Source: Kineosporia sp. NBRC 101731
GTDB taxonomy: Bacteria; Actinomycetota; Actinomycetes; Actinomycetales; Kineosporiaceae
Direction: 5' to 3'
NCBI RefSeq assembly: GCF_030269305.1
Contig: NZ_BSTC01000006.1
Coordinates: 303,901 to 367,900, forward strand
Length of the DNA: 64,000 bases
In this document: positions 8,933 to 18,122 of the stretch, piece by piece
How the letters are laid out: each line of letters opens with the position of its first letter
Position numbering within the stretch: position 1 is the first letter of the stretch
Translations under genes and position numbers: made by a program
Notes under the pieces: generated by a model
Told to the model about the DNA's origin: nothing
What the model saw: only the letters and a program-made list of their open reading frames with translations
The model's database searches: none

Positions 8933-10083
8933 TGTTCAGCTTCGCTACCTTCGGTAACGACCTTCACTCCGGCAAGCGGTCCTTCGCCTTCATCGGGCAC
9001 CGCCGCTTCTGGTACGGCATCGCGATCGCCATGACGGTGGCCTCGATCCTGGCCCTCGCGTTCATCCGGCTGAACCCCGGCATCGAGTTCCGCGGCGGTT
9101 CCGAGTTCCAGCTGTCCAAGGTCGCCGACACCGACACGATCAAGGCGTCCGACGCGGTCGCCTCCGTGGTGCCCGGCACCGAGGCCCGCGTCACGGTCAT
9201 CGGCAACAGCGGCATCCGGGTGCAGACCGAGACGCTGAGCGACGCCCAGACCACCAAGGTCCGGGAGGCGCTGGGCAAGGCCTACCAGGTGGCAGACCGC
9301 AACATCACGTCCAGCTTCGTGGGTGCCAGCTGGGGATCCGACGTCACGAAGAAGGCCGTTCAGGGTCTGCTCATCTTCATCGTGCTGGTCGGCATCATCA
9401 TCGCCATCTACTTCCGGACCTGGAAGATGTCGGTGGCCGCACTGGTGGCCCTGCTGCACGACCTGATCATCACGGCCGGCCTCTACTCGCTCACCGGGTT
9501 CGAGGTCACCCCGGCGTCCGTCATCGGGTTCCTCACCATCCTCGGTTACTCGCTCTACGACACCGTGGTGGTGTTCGACAAGGTCCGCGAGAACACCGAC
9601 CGCATCACGCTGTCCACGAAGCGCACCTACGAGGAGGCCGCCAACCTGGCGGTCAACCAGACGCTGGTGCGCTCGATCAACACCTCGGTGGTGGCTCTGC
9701 TGCCGGTGGCGTCGATCCTGTTCATCGGTGCGTTCGTGCTCGGCGCGGGCACGCTGAAAGACATCTCGCTGGCACTGTTCATCGGTATCGCGGCCGGCAC
9801 CTACTCGTCGATCTTCGTGGCCACACCGCTGCTGGTCGACCTGCGCCGCCGGGAGCCGGAGATCGTGGCGCACACCCGCAAGGTGCTCAAGCGCCGGGCC
9901 GATCTCGCTGCCGGTTCCCCCGCGGAGCCCGAGTTCGGTAGCCACGAGGGGGATGACGGCGAGCCGGCCACGGTCGGCGCGGGCGTCGGCCCCGACACCG
10001 CGGCACCCTCGCGGCGCGGTCCGGCCGTCCGGCGGGAGACGTCCGGTCAGCGGGCCCAGCCGAAGCGGGGCCGGCGGAAGTGA
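8932..10083 (+). CDS. secF: SecF, protein translocase subunit
   Basis: A 383-residue six-helix RND-type partner of SecD. The first periplasmic domain starts after NPGIEFRGGSEFQ, the equivalent of the SecD GGT motif. The later helices carry GYSLYDTVVVFDKVRENT, a SecF hallmark with the acidic residue used in proton transfer. A basic cytoplasmic tail ends in KRGRRK. The ATG at 8932 overlaps the secD stop by one base, and the stop overlaps the apt start. Confidence 0.96.
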   Translation: MFSFATFGNDLHSGKRSFAFIGHRRFWYGIAIAMTVASILALAFIRLNPGIEFRGGSEFQLSKVADTDTIKASDAVASVVPGTEARVTVIGNSGIRVQTETLSDAQTTKVREALGKAYQVADRNITSSFVGASWGSDVTKKAVQGLLIFIVLVGIIIAIYFRTWKMSVAALVALLHDLIITAGLYSLTGFEVTPASVIGFLTILGYSLYDTVVVFDKVRENTDRITLSTKRTYEEAANLAVNQTLVRSINTSVVALLPVASILFIGAFVLGAGTLKDISLALFIGIAAGTYSSIFVATPLLVDLRRREPEIVAHTRKVLKRRADLAAGSPAEPEFGSHEGDDGEPATVGAGVGPDTAAPSRRGPAVRRETSGQRAQPKRGRRK

Positions 10084-10625
10084 CGATCGACAGCGTGCTG
10101 TCGGAACGGCTCGCGGCGGGGCTCCGGGACATCCCGGACTACCCGTCGCCGGGTGTCCTGTTCAAGGACATCACCCCGCTGCTGGCCGACCCCGAGCTGT
10201 TCGCCGCCTCGGTGGACGCGCTGGCGGCGGCCCACCGGGCGGGCAGCGGTGCCGAGGTGGACGTCGTGGCCGGGGTCGAGGCCCGGGGCTTCATCTTCGG
10301 TGCGGCGGTGGCCCTGAGTCTCGGTGTGGGCTTCGTGCCGATCCGGAAGAAGGGCAAGTTGCCCCACACCACCGTCTCGGCCGAATACACGCTGGAGTAC
10401 GGCACCGCGATCATCGAGGTTCATGAAGACGCGGTGCACCCGGGACAGCGGGTTCTGCTCCTGGACGACGTCCTCGCCACCGGGGGCACCGCCGAGGCGG
10501 CCGCGGGACTGCTCGAGGGCATCGGCGCCCAGGTGGTGTCGGTCTCGTTCCTCGTGGAGCTGGAGTTCCTCAACGGTCGCGAGCGACTGGCCGGACGCGA
10601 TGTGAAAGCCGTCCTGAGTTACTGA
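10080..10625 (+). CDS. apt: Adenine phosphoribosyltransferase
   Basis: A 181-residue purine-salvage enzyme converting adenine and PRPP into AMP. The PRPP-binding loop VLLLDDVLATGGT is at residues 125-137, and the family segments DYPSPGVLFKDITPLL and GVEARGFIFG are present. The GTG start at 10080 overlaps the secF stop as GTGA. The apt-relA neighbourhood after secDF is conserved in actinobacteria and places purine salvage beside (p)ppGpp metabolism. Confidence 0.96.
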   Translation: MTIDSVLSERLAAGLRDIPDYPSPGVLFKDITPLLADPELFAASVDALAAAHRAGSGAEVDVVAGVEARGFIFGAAVALSLGVGFVPIRKKGKLPHTTVSAEYTLEYGTAIIEVHEDAVHPGQRVLLLDDVLATGGTAEAAAGLLEGIGAQVVSVSFLVELEFLNGRERLAGRDVKAVLSY

Positions 10626-10927
10626 GGGCAACTTTTCCTGCACTTTTGGGTAACGTGCCCCTTTTGTTTGACGAAGCGTGATGAAGTCAACACGTGATGC
10701 TCGAGTCGAGCACGAAGTCAATATCAAAAGGGGCCGTTTCCCGCAGAACCGGGAATGATCCGGCCTCCAGGTGCGCTCCGATAACTGCCGGGCATGTTCT
10801 GATGATGCTCCGAAGATGCTCAAGACGGGCACCGGGCTTGTCGAGAGGCGAGGCACGGGAGCAGTACGGGCCCTAGACTCGCCAGCAGAAGTCTCCGTGG
10901 CGAGACGTACGACGTCGGGAGGATCAG
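10626..10927. other. apt-relA intergenic region with nested dyads
   Basis: No gene is supported. A large imperfect inverted repeat has outer arms GCCCCTTTTG (10657-10666) and CAAAAGGGGC (10725-10734) and inner arms TTGAC (10668-10672) and GTCAA (10717-10721). At its centre is the dyad TGCTCGA-G-TCGAGCA (10698-10712). GAAGTCAA occurs twice (10683-10690, 10714-10721). CACTTTTGGGTAAC (10641-10654) recurs with one change upstream of pilM. The last ~190 bases before relA hold only its ribosome-binding site GGGAGG. Confidence 0.6.
10657..10734. repeat. Nested inverted repeat upstream of relA
   Basis: A 10-bp outer stem, a 1-versus-3 nt internal bulge, a 5-bp stem, then a central 7+1+7 bp dyad. As RNA it would form a branched hairpin. 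As DNA it gives stacked operator-like sites about 195 bp before relA. Confidence 0.7.
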
Positions 10928-13507
10928 GTGTCCGAAGAGGTCGCAGCCAGGGTCGCGCAGCAGGCGCTGCCCGATGGGCGTCAGGATCGCCCCGCGCTGT
11001 CGACTGTCAAGGACCCGGAGACCCAGCCCGCTGTGAGCGTGGCACCCGGCACCGAGACAACGTCGGGCCCGGCGATCCAGGCTCCCCCCGTACCCGCTCC
11101 GGCTGCCCCGCCGCTCGTCACCGCTGTCCCGGTGGCGGCCGTTCCAGCCGTTCCCGGCCCATCGGTCCCGGACGGTCCGGACCAGCGCCCCGGTGCGGTC
11201 GCCAAGGCCGCTCCGGACCCGCGTCCCCGCACCACCGAGCCCCTGGTGTCCCCGGTCCGCGTGTTCTCGCGGATCGCCCGCCTGGGCGCCGCGTCCCGTA
11301 ACCCGAACAGCCCGCTGCTGGAGCCGCTGCTGCGCAGTGTGCGCAGCGCGCACCCCAAGGCCGACGTCAGCATCATCGAGAAGGCCTTCCAGGTCGCCGA
11401 GAAGGCGCACTCGGGTCAGAAGCGCAAGAGCGGCGACCCGTACATCACGCACCCGGTCGCGGTGTCGCAGATCCTCGCCGAGCTCGGCATGACGCCGGCC
11501 ACGCTGGCCGCGGCCCTACTGCACGACACGGTGGAAGACACCGACTACACCCTCGACATGCTGCGGGCCGACTTCGGTGACGAGATCGCCATGCTCGTGG
11601 ACGGCGTCACCAAGCTCGACAAGGTCAAGTACGGCGACGCCGCCCAGGCCGAGACCGTGCGCAAGATGGTCGTGGCGATGTCGAAAGACATCCGCGTCCT
11701 GGTGATCAAGCTGGCCGACCGGCTGCACAACGCCCGCACCTGGCGTTACGTGCCGGCCCACAAGGCCGAGAAGAAGGCCCGCGAGACCCTCGAGATCTAC
11801 GCCCCGCTGGCGCACCGCCTGGGCATGAACACGATCAAGTGGGAACTGGAAGACCTCAGCTTCGCCACGCTGTGGCCCAAGGTGTTCGACGAGATCGTGC
11901 GTCTGGTGGCCGAGCGTGCTCCCGCCCGCGAGGACTATCTCGCCCAGGTGCGGGAACAGGTCTCGGTCGACCTGCGGGCCGGCAAGATCAAGGCCGTCGT
12001 CTCCGGCCGCCCGAAGCACTACTACTCCGTGTACCAGAAGATGATCGTGCGGGGCCGCGATTTCGCCGACATCTACGACCTGGTCGGCATCCGGGTGCTG
12101 GTCGACTCGGTGCGTGACTGTTACGCCGTCCTGGGTGCGCTGCACGCGCGCTGGAACCCGGTCCCGGGCCGGTTCAAGGACTACATCGCGATGCCCAAGT
12201 TCAACATGTACCAATCGCTGCACACCACGGTCATTGGTCCTGAGGGTAAGCCGGTCGAGATCCAGATCCGCACCCACCAGATGCACCGCCGGGCCGAGTA
12301 CGGCGTTGCGGCGCACTGGAAGTACAAGGACGACGCCAACGGCGTCGCACCCGGTGCGGGGCCGGGCAGTGCCACGGACATGACCTGGCTGCGGCAGTTG
12401 CTGGACTGGCAGCGCGAGACCACCGACCCGGGCGAGTTCCTGGAGTCGCTGCAGTTCGAGATCCAGGCGCAGGAGGTCTACGTCTTCACCCCCAAGGGAG
12501 ACGTGGTCGCGCTGCCCGCCGGATCCACACCGGTCGACTTCGCCTACGCCGTGCACACCGAGGTCGGTCACCGCTGTATGGGCGCCCGCGTCAACGGCCG
12601 CCTCGTACCGCTCGAGAGCGCGCTCGACAACGGTGACGTGGTCGAGGTTTTCACCTCCAAGACCGATGCTGCGGGTCCGAGTCGCGACTGGCTGAACTTC
12701 GTTCACAGCCCGCGCGCCCGCAACAAGATCCGTCAGTGGTTCTCCAAGGAGCGCCGCGAAGAGGCGATCGAGTCCGGCAAGGACGCGATCACCAAGGCGA
12801 TGCGCAAGCAGAACCTGCCGATGCGCCGCCTGCTCACCCACGAGGCCCTGATGGGGCTGGCGACCGAACTGCGGTTCCAGGACGTCTCCGGTCTGTACGC
12901 CGCGGTCGGTGAGAGCCAGATCTCCGCCACGCACGTGGTGCAGAAGCTGGTCGACTCCGCCGGTGGCGAGGCGGGCACCGAGGAAGACCTCGCCGAGACC
13001 GTCACCCCGATGCGCCCGCGCCGCCCGCGCATGGGTGACCCGGGCGTCGTGGTCAAGAACGTCGAAGACGTCTGGGTGAAGCTCGCCCGCTGCTGCACCC
13101 CGGTGCCGGGCGACCCCATCATCGGTTTCGTCACCCGGGGTTCGGGTGTCTCCGTGCACCGCACCGACTGCATCAATGTCACCGGGCTCCGCGAGGAACC
13201 CGACCGCATCGTCGACGTCGAATGGGCCCCGAACCAGGCCAGCGTGTTCCTGGTGCAGATCCAGGTCGAGGCCCTCGACCGGAACCGTCTGCTCTCCGAC
13301 GTGACCAGTACGCTCTCCGACGAGCACGTCAACATCCTGTCGGCGAACGTCACCACCTCGCGCGAGCGAATGGCCATCTCCCGCTTCACCTTCGAGATGG
13401 CCGACCCGGCCCACCTCGGGCACGTGATCGCCGCGGTGCGGCGCGTGGACGGGGTGTTCGACGCCTATCGCATCACCGGCCGGCGCTCCGACACCGATCT
13501 GGACTGA
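10928..13507 (+). CDS. relA: RelA/SpoT bifunctional (p)ppGpp synthetase/hydrolase
   Basis: An 859-residue long RSH enzyme controlling the stringent response. In order: a ~105-residue Pro/Ala-rich N-terminal extension, an HD hydrolase domain with HDTVED at 199-204, the synthetase domain with [13 protein letters not shown] (360-372), a TGS domain (about 478-540), and a C-terminal ACT domain (about 780-850). The intact HD motif and normal synthetase motif predict both activities. GTG 10928 has GGGAGG 8 nt upstream. The N-terminal extension is longer than in most actinobacterial Rel proteins. Its stop is followed in the same frame by a GNAT coding region. Confidence 0.96.
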   Translation: MSEEVAARVAQQALPDGRQDRPALSTVKDPETQPAVSVAPGTETTSGPAIQAPPVPAPAAPPLVTAVPVAAVPAVPGPSVPDGPDQRPGAVAKAAPDPRPRTTEPLVSPVRVFSRIARLGAASRNPNSPLLEPLLRSVRSAHPKADVSIIEKAFQVAEKAHSGQKRKSGDPYITHPVAVSQILAELGMTPATLAAALLHDTVEDTDYTLDMLRADFGDEIAMLVDGVTKLDKVKYGDAAQAETVRKMVVAMSKDIRVLVIKLADRLHNARTWRYVPAHKAEKKARETLEIYAPLAHRLGMNTIKWELEDLSFATLWPKVFDEIVRLVAERAPAREDYLAQVREQVSVDLRAGKIKAVVSGRPKHYYSVYQKMIVRGRDFADIYDLVGIRVLVDSVRDCYAVLGALHARWNPVPGRFKDYIAMPKFNMYQSLHTTVIGPEGKPVEIQIRTHQMHRRAEYGVAAHWKYKDDANGVAPGAGPGSATDMTWLRQLLDWQRETTDPGEFLESLQFEIQAQEVYVFTPKGDVVALPAGSTPVDFAYAVHTEVGHRCMGARVNGRLVPLESALDNGDVVEVFTSKTDAAGPSRDWLNFVHSPRARNKIRQWFSKERREEAIESGKDAITKAMRKQNLPMRRLLTHEALMGLATELRFQDVSGLYAAVGESQISATHVVQKLVDSAGGEAGTEEDLAETVTPMRPRRPRMGDPGVVVKNVEDVWVKLARCCTPVPGDPIIGFVTRGSGVSVHRTDCINVTGLREEPDRIVDVEWAPNQASVFLVQIQVEALDRNRLLSDVTSTLSDEHVNILSANVTTSRERMAISRFTFEMADPAHLGHVIAAVRRVDGVFDAYRITGRRSDTDLD

Positions 13508-13513
13508 TCGCTC

Positions 13514-14065
13514 CTGCCCGATCCCGCCGACCTCGTCGACCCCGCCCGGCTGGAACTGGTCACCGACGACCAGTGGCCCGTCGTCGCCTGGTTGTGGCAG
13601 GCGTTCCGCAACGAACTGGCCCTGCTGACCGGTGCGCTGCCCGAGTCGGACGGCCGCTACCAGCCGTCCCGCCTCGACGTCTTCCCGACGCCGGACGGAT
13701 GCGGCTACCTGCTGTGGCGGCCACATCCCCGGACCGGGGAGGCCGCGCCGATCGGTTTCGCCGTCGTGCGGGGACTGAAGGGCCCGGAACGCTCCTTGCT
13801 CGCCTTCTGGATCGCCCCGGCCGCCCGCCGTGGAGGTCTCGGCCGGCAGTTCGCACGGGATGTGATCGCCCACCACCCCGGGGAGTGGGCCATCGCTTTC
13901 CAGGCCGAGAACGCACCCGCAGCGCCGTTCTGGGCGGCCGTCGCAGACGCGGCGGCCGGGCCCGGCCGCTGGGAGCAGTCCGCCGTCCCGGTGCCCGGCC
14001 GCCCGGAACTGCCCCCGGACCAATGGCTCCGGTTCGCCACCGAGCGGCGTGCCCCGGTCAGCTGA
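13514..14065 (+). CDS. GNAT-family acetyltransferase with no standard start codon
   Basis: A GCN5-related N-acetyltransferase of about 183 residues. The acetyl-CoA-binding signature is ARRGGLGRQFARDVI, followed by PGEWAIAFQAENAPAAPFW as in small predicted acetyltransferases. The domain-like sequence LELVTDDQWPVVAWLWQAF begins before the first conventional start (TTG 13592), and upstream there are only CTG codons (13514, 13553, 13559). The frame is the same as relA, separated only by the TGA at 13505-13507. I placed the start at CTG 13514 (MPDPADLVDPARLE). TTG 13592 or stop readthrough from relA are alternatives. Substrate unknown. Confidence 0.7.
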   Translation: MPDPADLVDPARLELVTDDQWPVVAWLWQAFRNELALLTGALPESDGRYQPSRLDVFPTPDGCGYLLWRPHPRTGEAAPIGFAVVRGLKGPERSLLAFWIAPAARRGGLGRQFARDVIAHHPGEWAIAFQAENAPAAPFWAAVADAAAGPGRWEQSAVPVPGRPELPPDQWLRFATERRAPVS

Positions 14066-14169
14066 CCGGCAGCAGCGACCGCCTCACCAGAAGGGTGGAC
14101 GTCCGTCCGCACCAGTTCGGGCAGCGCCGGTTCGGACAGCCAGTTCGGTCCGCCGTGCGGTGGGCCCTC

Positions 14170-14241
14170 GGAAGTGACCGCGCCGCCGGAAGTGACCGCG
14201 CCGCCGGAAGTGACCGCGCCGCCGGAAGTGACCGCGCCGCC
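14170..14241 (+). repeat. Four perfect 18-bp tandem repeats
   Basis: GGAAGTGACCGCGCCGCC is repeated four times without change (14170, 14188, 14206, 14224), with a degenerate fifth start after it. It lies between the ends of the acetyltransferase gene (+) and the AbiEi-like gene (-). Minus-strand translation would give a GGAVTS repeat, but no gene is convincing there. Confidence 0.9.
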
Positions 14242-14276
14242 GAAGGTGACCACGGCGTCCTCAAGCATGTTTCCCC

Positions 14277-14876
14277 TCAGGCCATCTCGGCCCAGTCGCG
14301 GACCACGTCCCGGGCCCTCGCGGCGCCCCGGGCGTAAGACATGGCACCGAGCAGATCGAGGACCTGGGGCGGGTGCACGTCGTAGAGCTCCTGCAGCAGG
14401 CGCAGCAGCGGCAGGGCCTCGGCCCGGGGAAGATCCCGGGCGATGTCGGCCGAGGTGCGGTGCGGATGCGTGACCAGAAGGCCCTCGACGCTCTGCAGGT
14501 GCTCGGGCGGTACGTCTACCTGACGCACTCTCACCCCGGGAAGAGCGGGGGAGCGGCGGTTGCGGCCGATGACCAGGTCGAGCCGCTCCGGAAGGGGATG
14601 GCGGGCGCCGGCTGCGGCGTTCGAGCGGGGACAGACCCCGGTGTGCAACCAGGCAGCGGTGCCGAAACCGACGGAACGGCCCCGTCCGGCGTCGGTCTCC
14701 CAGTCGCCGAGTTTCTCCCGCACCGCCCGGGCCCGCAGGCGCGGCGTGACCGGCACGTCGGCGGGAACCAGTACTCCGGGCAGGACCTCGCGGGCCAGGC
14801 CGTCGCGCAGCAGGGCCGCGCGCTCACGACCCCCGGCGAGCAGGAACAAGCGGGAGGAGTCGTCCGTCGTCGTCAC
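14277..14876 (-). CDS. Hypothetical protein, AbiEi antitoxin-like
   Basis: A 199-residue protein. The N-terminal ~60 residues (LLRDGLAREVLPGVLVPADVPVTP) resemble the start of AbiEi-type antitoxin or transcriptional-repressor proteins common in actinobacteria. The middle (PERLDLVIGRNRRSPALPGVRV then VRQVDVPPEHL) and the helical C-terminus fit the same group. No toxin partner (AbiEii-like nucleotidyltransferase) is adjacent. The likely start is GTG 14876, with a weak ribosome-binding site. It is the last gene of a minus-strand cluster after the cyclophilin and DUF349 genes, with a 103-bp gap to the latter. Function not known. Confidence 0.7.
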   Translation of the reverse strand: MTTTDDSSRLFLLAGGRERAALLRDGLAREVLPGVLVPADVPVTPRLRARAVREKLGDWETDAGRGRSVGFGTAAWLHTGVCPRSNAAAGARHPLPERLDLVIGRNRRSPALPGVRVRQVDVPPEHLQSVEGLLVTHPHRTSADIARDLPRAEALPLLRLLQELYDVHPPQVLDLLGAMSYARGAARARDVVRDWAEMA

Positions 14877-14979
14877 GGATCAAACGTGCCCGGTCGACCC
14901 CGGTGCCCGCAGGCAGCAGGCCGCACCTGTGGATGACGGTGCGGTCCTGCCGACCTGTGGACAGTGGAACGGTGAGGAA

Positions 14980-16230
14980 CTAGTCGGTGAACTCGTTCAT
15001 CGCCTGCTGGGCCTGGTCGAGCCAGGCCCGGCGGGAGGCGAGCGACTGCTCGAGTTCCTTGATCTTGCGGGCGTTACCGGACGCCTGTGCCTTGGCCAGG
15101 TCGGCCTCCGCGTCGGCGATGGTGCGCTCGAGCTGGGTGACCATGTCGTTGGCCCGGGCCCGGGCCTCCGGGTTGGTGCGCTTCCACTTGTCCGACTCGG
15201 CGTCACGCACGGCCTGCTCGACCTTGCGCAGCCGGCCCTCGATGCGCTGCATGTCGTTGCGCGGCACCTTGCCGGCCTCGTCCCAGCGCGCCTGGATGTC
15301 GCGCAGGGCGTTCTTCGCGGCGCTGAGATTGGTGACCGGCAGCAGCTTCTCGGCCTCCTCGGCCAGCTGCTCCTTCACTGCGAGGTTGCCCGAGAACTCC
15401 TCGTCCAGCGCCGAGTTCGCGTCCTGGCGGGCGCTGAAGAAGGCGTCTTGCGCGGCGCGGAACCGGGCCCACAGCGCGTCGTCCTCCTTCTTCGCCGCCC
15501 GGCCCGAGGTCTTCCAGCGGGTCATCAGGTCGCGGTAGGCCGCAGCCGTCGCACCCCAGTCGGTGGACTTGCTGAGCGCCTCGGCCTCGGCGATGAGCTG
15601 CTCCTTGGCGGCCTTCGCGGAGTGTCGCTCCTCGTCCAGCGCGCCGAAGTAGTGGCGGCGCTTACGGTCGAACGAGGTGCGGGCGTGACTGAACCGCTTC
15701 CACAGCTCGTCTTCCGTGTGCTTGTCCAGCCGCTGGTCCTTCTGCAGCCGGCGCCACTCGTCGAACAGCTCACGGAGCCGGTCGCCGGAGGTCTTCCACG
15801 GAATGCGCTGCGGGTCGGCCCCGGACAACGCCTCCGCCTCCTCCACCAGGACGGTGCGCTCGGCGATGATCGCCGCGCGGGCCTCCTGCTTGGCCTTCTG
15901 GTTCTCCTCGCGCAGGTGCTCCACGGCGGGTGCCAGAGCGGTCAGCCGCTTCAGCAGTCCGTCGAGGTCACCGACCGCGTTCGCGTCGCGGATCGACGGT
16001 TCCAGCCGCTTGATGGTGGTCTCGGAGTCCGCGGGGGAGACCTGACCGGCCTTCACCCTCTGCTCCAGCAGGCTCACCTGTGCGGCCAGGTCCTCGTACT
16101 TGCGCACGAAGTAGGCCAGCGCCTCGTCCTGGGTGACACCCGGGTACTGGCCGACCTTGCGTTCCCCGTCGGCCGTCCGCACCCAGACGGTGCCGTCCTC
16201 GTCCGCGCGGCCCCACTCTTGTCCGGTCAC
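14980..16230 (-). CDS. DUF349 repeat protein
   Basis: A 416-residue, highly charged, almost entirely alpha-helical protein with several DUF349 repeats. These ~75-residue units have spaced Trp/Arg positions such as RWKTSGRAAKKEDDALWARF and RWDEAGKVPRNDMQRIEGRL. A long coiled coil forms the C-terminal ~70 residues. The N-terminus has a short beta-type segment (EWGRADEDGTVWVRTADGER). There are no signal or membrane segments. GTG 16230 has AGAAGG 9 nt upstream. It lies downstream of the membrane cyclophilin gene, an arrangement conserved in actinobacteria near relA. Molecular role not established. Confidence 0.9.
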   Translation of the reverse strand: MTGQEWGRADEDGTVWVRTADGERKVGQYPGVTQDEALAYFVRKYEDLAAQVSLLEQRVKAGQVSPADSETTIKRLEPSIRDANAVGDLDGLLKRLTALAPAVEHLREENQKAKQEARAAIIAERTVLVEEAEALSGADPQRIPWKTSGDRLRELFDEWRRLQKDQRLDKHTEDELWKRFSHARTSFDRKRRHYFGALDEERHSAKAAKEQLIAEAEALSKSTDWGATAAAYRDLMTRWKTSGRAAKKEDDALWARFRAAQDAFFSARQDANSALDEEFSGNLAVKEQLAEEAEKLLPVTNLSAAKNALRDIQARWDEAGKVPRNDMQRIEGRLRKVEQAVRDAESDKWKRTNPEARARANDMVTQLERTIADAEADLAKAQASGNARKIKELEQSLASRRAWLDQAQQAMNEFTD

Positions 16231-16330
16231 GATCTCACGCCTTCTGCTTCGCCACCCATGTCAACCCCGTCAACCCCGTGTGCCTTGCCAGCCTCGTGCG
16301 TGCTGTGGTGCTCGTGCTTCTCGTCCCGGT

Positions 16331-17206
16331 TCACCCGGAGACCGTCGTCGATGTGATCGACACGGCCGACACCGGGGTGCCGTCCGTACTCCCGTCGGCG
16401 ACGCCACCCTTGGCGACCTTCTTCACCACGTCCAGACCCCGGGTGATCTTGCCGAGCACGGTGTAACCACCCGCGGCGTCGTCCGGGATGTCGGTGTCGC
16501 CGTAGACCAGGAAGAACTGGCTTCCCATGCTCTTACCATCGCCGGAGGCCCGCGCCATGGCGACCGTGCCTGCCTCGTAGGTGCGGTAGGTGACGCCGTC
16601 CTTCTCGAAGGTCTTCGAGGGGGCGTTCTCGACCGGCCCGTAGGTGTACCCCGGGCCGCCCGTGCCGGAGCCGGTCGGGTCGCCGCACTGCAGCACCTCG
16701 AACGAGTCCGCGGTGGTGAGCCGGTGGCACGGTGTGCCGTCGTAGAACCCGTCCTTGGCCAGCTGGATCATCGAGGACACGGCCTGCGGGGCCGCCTTTC
16801 CGTCCAGGCTGATCGTTATGTCGCCACAGGTGGTCTTCATCCCCAGTGACCAGGTCTTGTTCGCGGCGAGCGAGGAGTCCGGGACCTTGTCGGTCTGCTG
16901 CGGGTCGGTCGGCGCCTTCGCGTCGACCGCGGGGCACGTGGACTTCGCATCCGTCGCCGCCGTCGTGGCCACGGCCGACGCACTGGCCGCGGGGGTACTG
17001 CTCGCCGCCGTCGTGCTGTCGTCGTCCTTGCCCTCGTTCGCCAGCAGGAACGCCGCGAGGATCACCAGCACCACCACGAGCGAGCCGCCTCCGACGGCGA
17101 GCCGCTGGCGCACCTTGCGGGTGTGCGCCTGCTTCTCCGCCAGCCGGGACTGCCACTCCTCGTAACGACGCTTGTCGTAGGCGCGCTCCCGATTTTTCGG
17201 GGTCAC
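16331..17206 (-). CDS. Membrane-anchored cyclophilin-type peptidyl-prolyl isomerase
   Basis: A 291-residue protein predicted to speed prolyl isomerisation of exported proteins. A basic cytoplasmic N-terminus (about 36 residues) precedes a single membrane helix (residues 37-56), an Ala/Ser/Thr linker, and a C-terminal cyclophilin domain (from about 115) with TPCHRLTTADSFEVLQCGDP, GTVAMARASGDGKSMGSQFF and GYTVLGKITRGLDVV. The core is the compact bacterial form. The frame opens at 17251, but GTG 17206 has GGAGGG 8 nt upstream and starts with the family segment TPKNRERAYDKRRYEEW. It resembles M. tuberculosis PpiB (Rv2582), which is also next to relA. Confidence 0.93.
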   Translation of the reverse strand: MTPKNRERAYDKRRYEEWQSRLAEKQAHTRKVRQRLAVGGGSLVVVLVILAAFLLANEGKDDDSTTAASSTPAASASAVATTAATDAKSTCPAVDAKAPTDPQQTDKVPDSSLAANKTWSLGMKTTCGDITISLDGKAAPQAVSSMIQLAKDGFYDGTPCHRLTTADSFEVLQCGDPTGSGTGGPGYTYGPVENAPSKTFEKDGVTYRTYEAGTVAMARASGDGKSMGSQFFLVYGDTDIPDDAAGGYTVLGKITRGLDVVKKVAKGGVADGSTDGTPVSAVSITSTTVSG

Positions 17207-17385
17207 GTGCTGCCCTCCATGCCGTCTTCGCCCCGCCCGGCCACTGCCCACGGGTCACCCGTTAGGCAGTCTAGGGGGTACGAGCTGTGTGTTCGCCGTA
17301 GTGAGCAGCAACGACGTGCCGTGCGGCGGGCGGCGGCCCGTGACGCTCCTGTTGGCTGCCCGATCGTGTCGGGTCCAGCCTGCCC

Positions 17386-17391
17386 TAGTCT
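17386..17391 (+). promoter_or_regulatory. -10 hexamer TAGTCT of a probably leaderless gene
   Basis: TAGTCT ends 6 nt before the ATG at 17398, so the transcript is expected to begin at or next to the start codon. Confidence 0.5.
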
Positions 17392-17397
17392 CGGGGG

Positions 17398-18096
17398 ATG
17401 CTCGTTCTCGGGTTCCCGTCAGAGGTCTTCGGCACCAACTGCTACATCCTCGCCCCGGCCGCGGGTGAGGAGTGCGTGATCGTCGATCCGGGCGTCGACG
17501 TGGTGGGCCGGCTGTCGGACGTGCTGGCCGAGTACCGGCTGAAGCCCGCCGCCGTGGTGGTCACCCACGGTCACATCGACCACGTGTTCTCGGTGACCCC
17601 GGTCTGTGGCGCCCACGGCGTCGCGCTCAGCGTGCACACCGACGACCGGTACCGGCTCACCGATCCCGTCGGTTCGCTGCCCGCGGCCTTCGGCGACATG
17701 TTGCGCCAGCAGTTCGGCAGCGTCGGCTGGAAGGAGCCGGACGAGATCCGGACGATGGTGGACGAGGAGACGCTCGCCATGGCGGGTCTGGACCTGCGGG
17801 TGGTGCACGCCCCGGGTCACACCGAGGGCTCGGTGATGTTCTCGCTGGAGGGGGTGCCCGAGGGGACGGCCGACGGTGCCGGCCTGACCTCGACCCTGCT
17901 GAGCGGCGACGTGCTGTTCGCCGGGTCGATCGGGCGCACCGACCTGCCCGGCGGGGACTCGGCGGCGATGGACCGGTCGCTGCGCGAACGGGTGCTGCCG
18001 CTGGACGACTCCACGCTGGTGCTGCCCGGTCATGGCGGCCCGACCACGATCGGCCGCGAGCGCCGCGACAACCCGTTCCTGCGCGCCGTGATGTAG
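17398..18096 (+). CDS. Metallo-beta-lactamase fold hydrolase (glyoxalase II-like)
   Basis: A 232-residue MBL-fold metal hydrolase. The metal-binding motif HGHIDH is at 57-62, with later ligands in APGHTEGSV, in SGDVLFAGSIGRTD, and in LPGHGGPTTIG. These match the glyoxalase II-like group that cleaves thioesters, but the true substrate is unknown. The homologue in M. tuberculosis (Rv2581c) is also between ppiB and hisS. Here no hisS follows, and a convergent radical SAM gene ends 27 bp away. The ATG at 17398 lies right after a -10-like hexamer. Confidence 0.9.
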   Translation: MLVLGFPSEVFGTNCYILAPAAGEECVIVDPGVDVVGRLSDVLAEYRLKPAAVVVTHGHIDHVFSVTPVCGAHGVALSVHTDDRYRLTDPVGSLPAAFGDMLRQQFGSVGWKEPDEIRTMVDEETLAMAGLDLRVVHAPGHTEGSVMFSLEGVPEGTADGAGLTSTLLSGDVLFAGSIGRTDLPGGDSAAMDRSLRERVLPLDDSTLVLPGHGGPTTIGRERRDNPFLRAVM

Positions 18097-18122
18097 CAAC
18101 CCGTGATGCGGCAACCCCCTGA

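Noticed and set aside
10669..10681. BldD box upstream of relA as a firm feature
   Set aside because: One mismatch, but such a match is expected by chance at a few percent in 300 bp; kept only as part of the relA finding.
13705..14268. Minus-strand frame with a GGAVTS repeat near its start
   Set aside because: Its body lies antisense to the GNAT gene and the start region is only the 18-bp repeat; no ribosome-binding site.
14277..14876. AbiEi-like gene as half of a toxin-antitoxin system
   Set aside because: No nucleotidyltransferase toxin gene on either side; neighbours are housekeeping.
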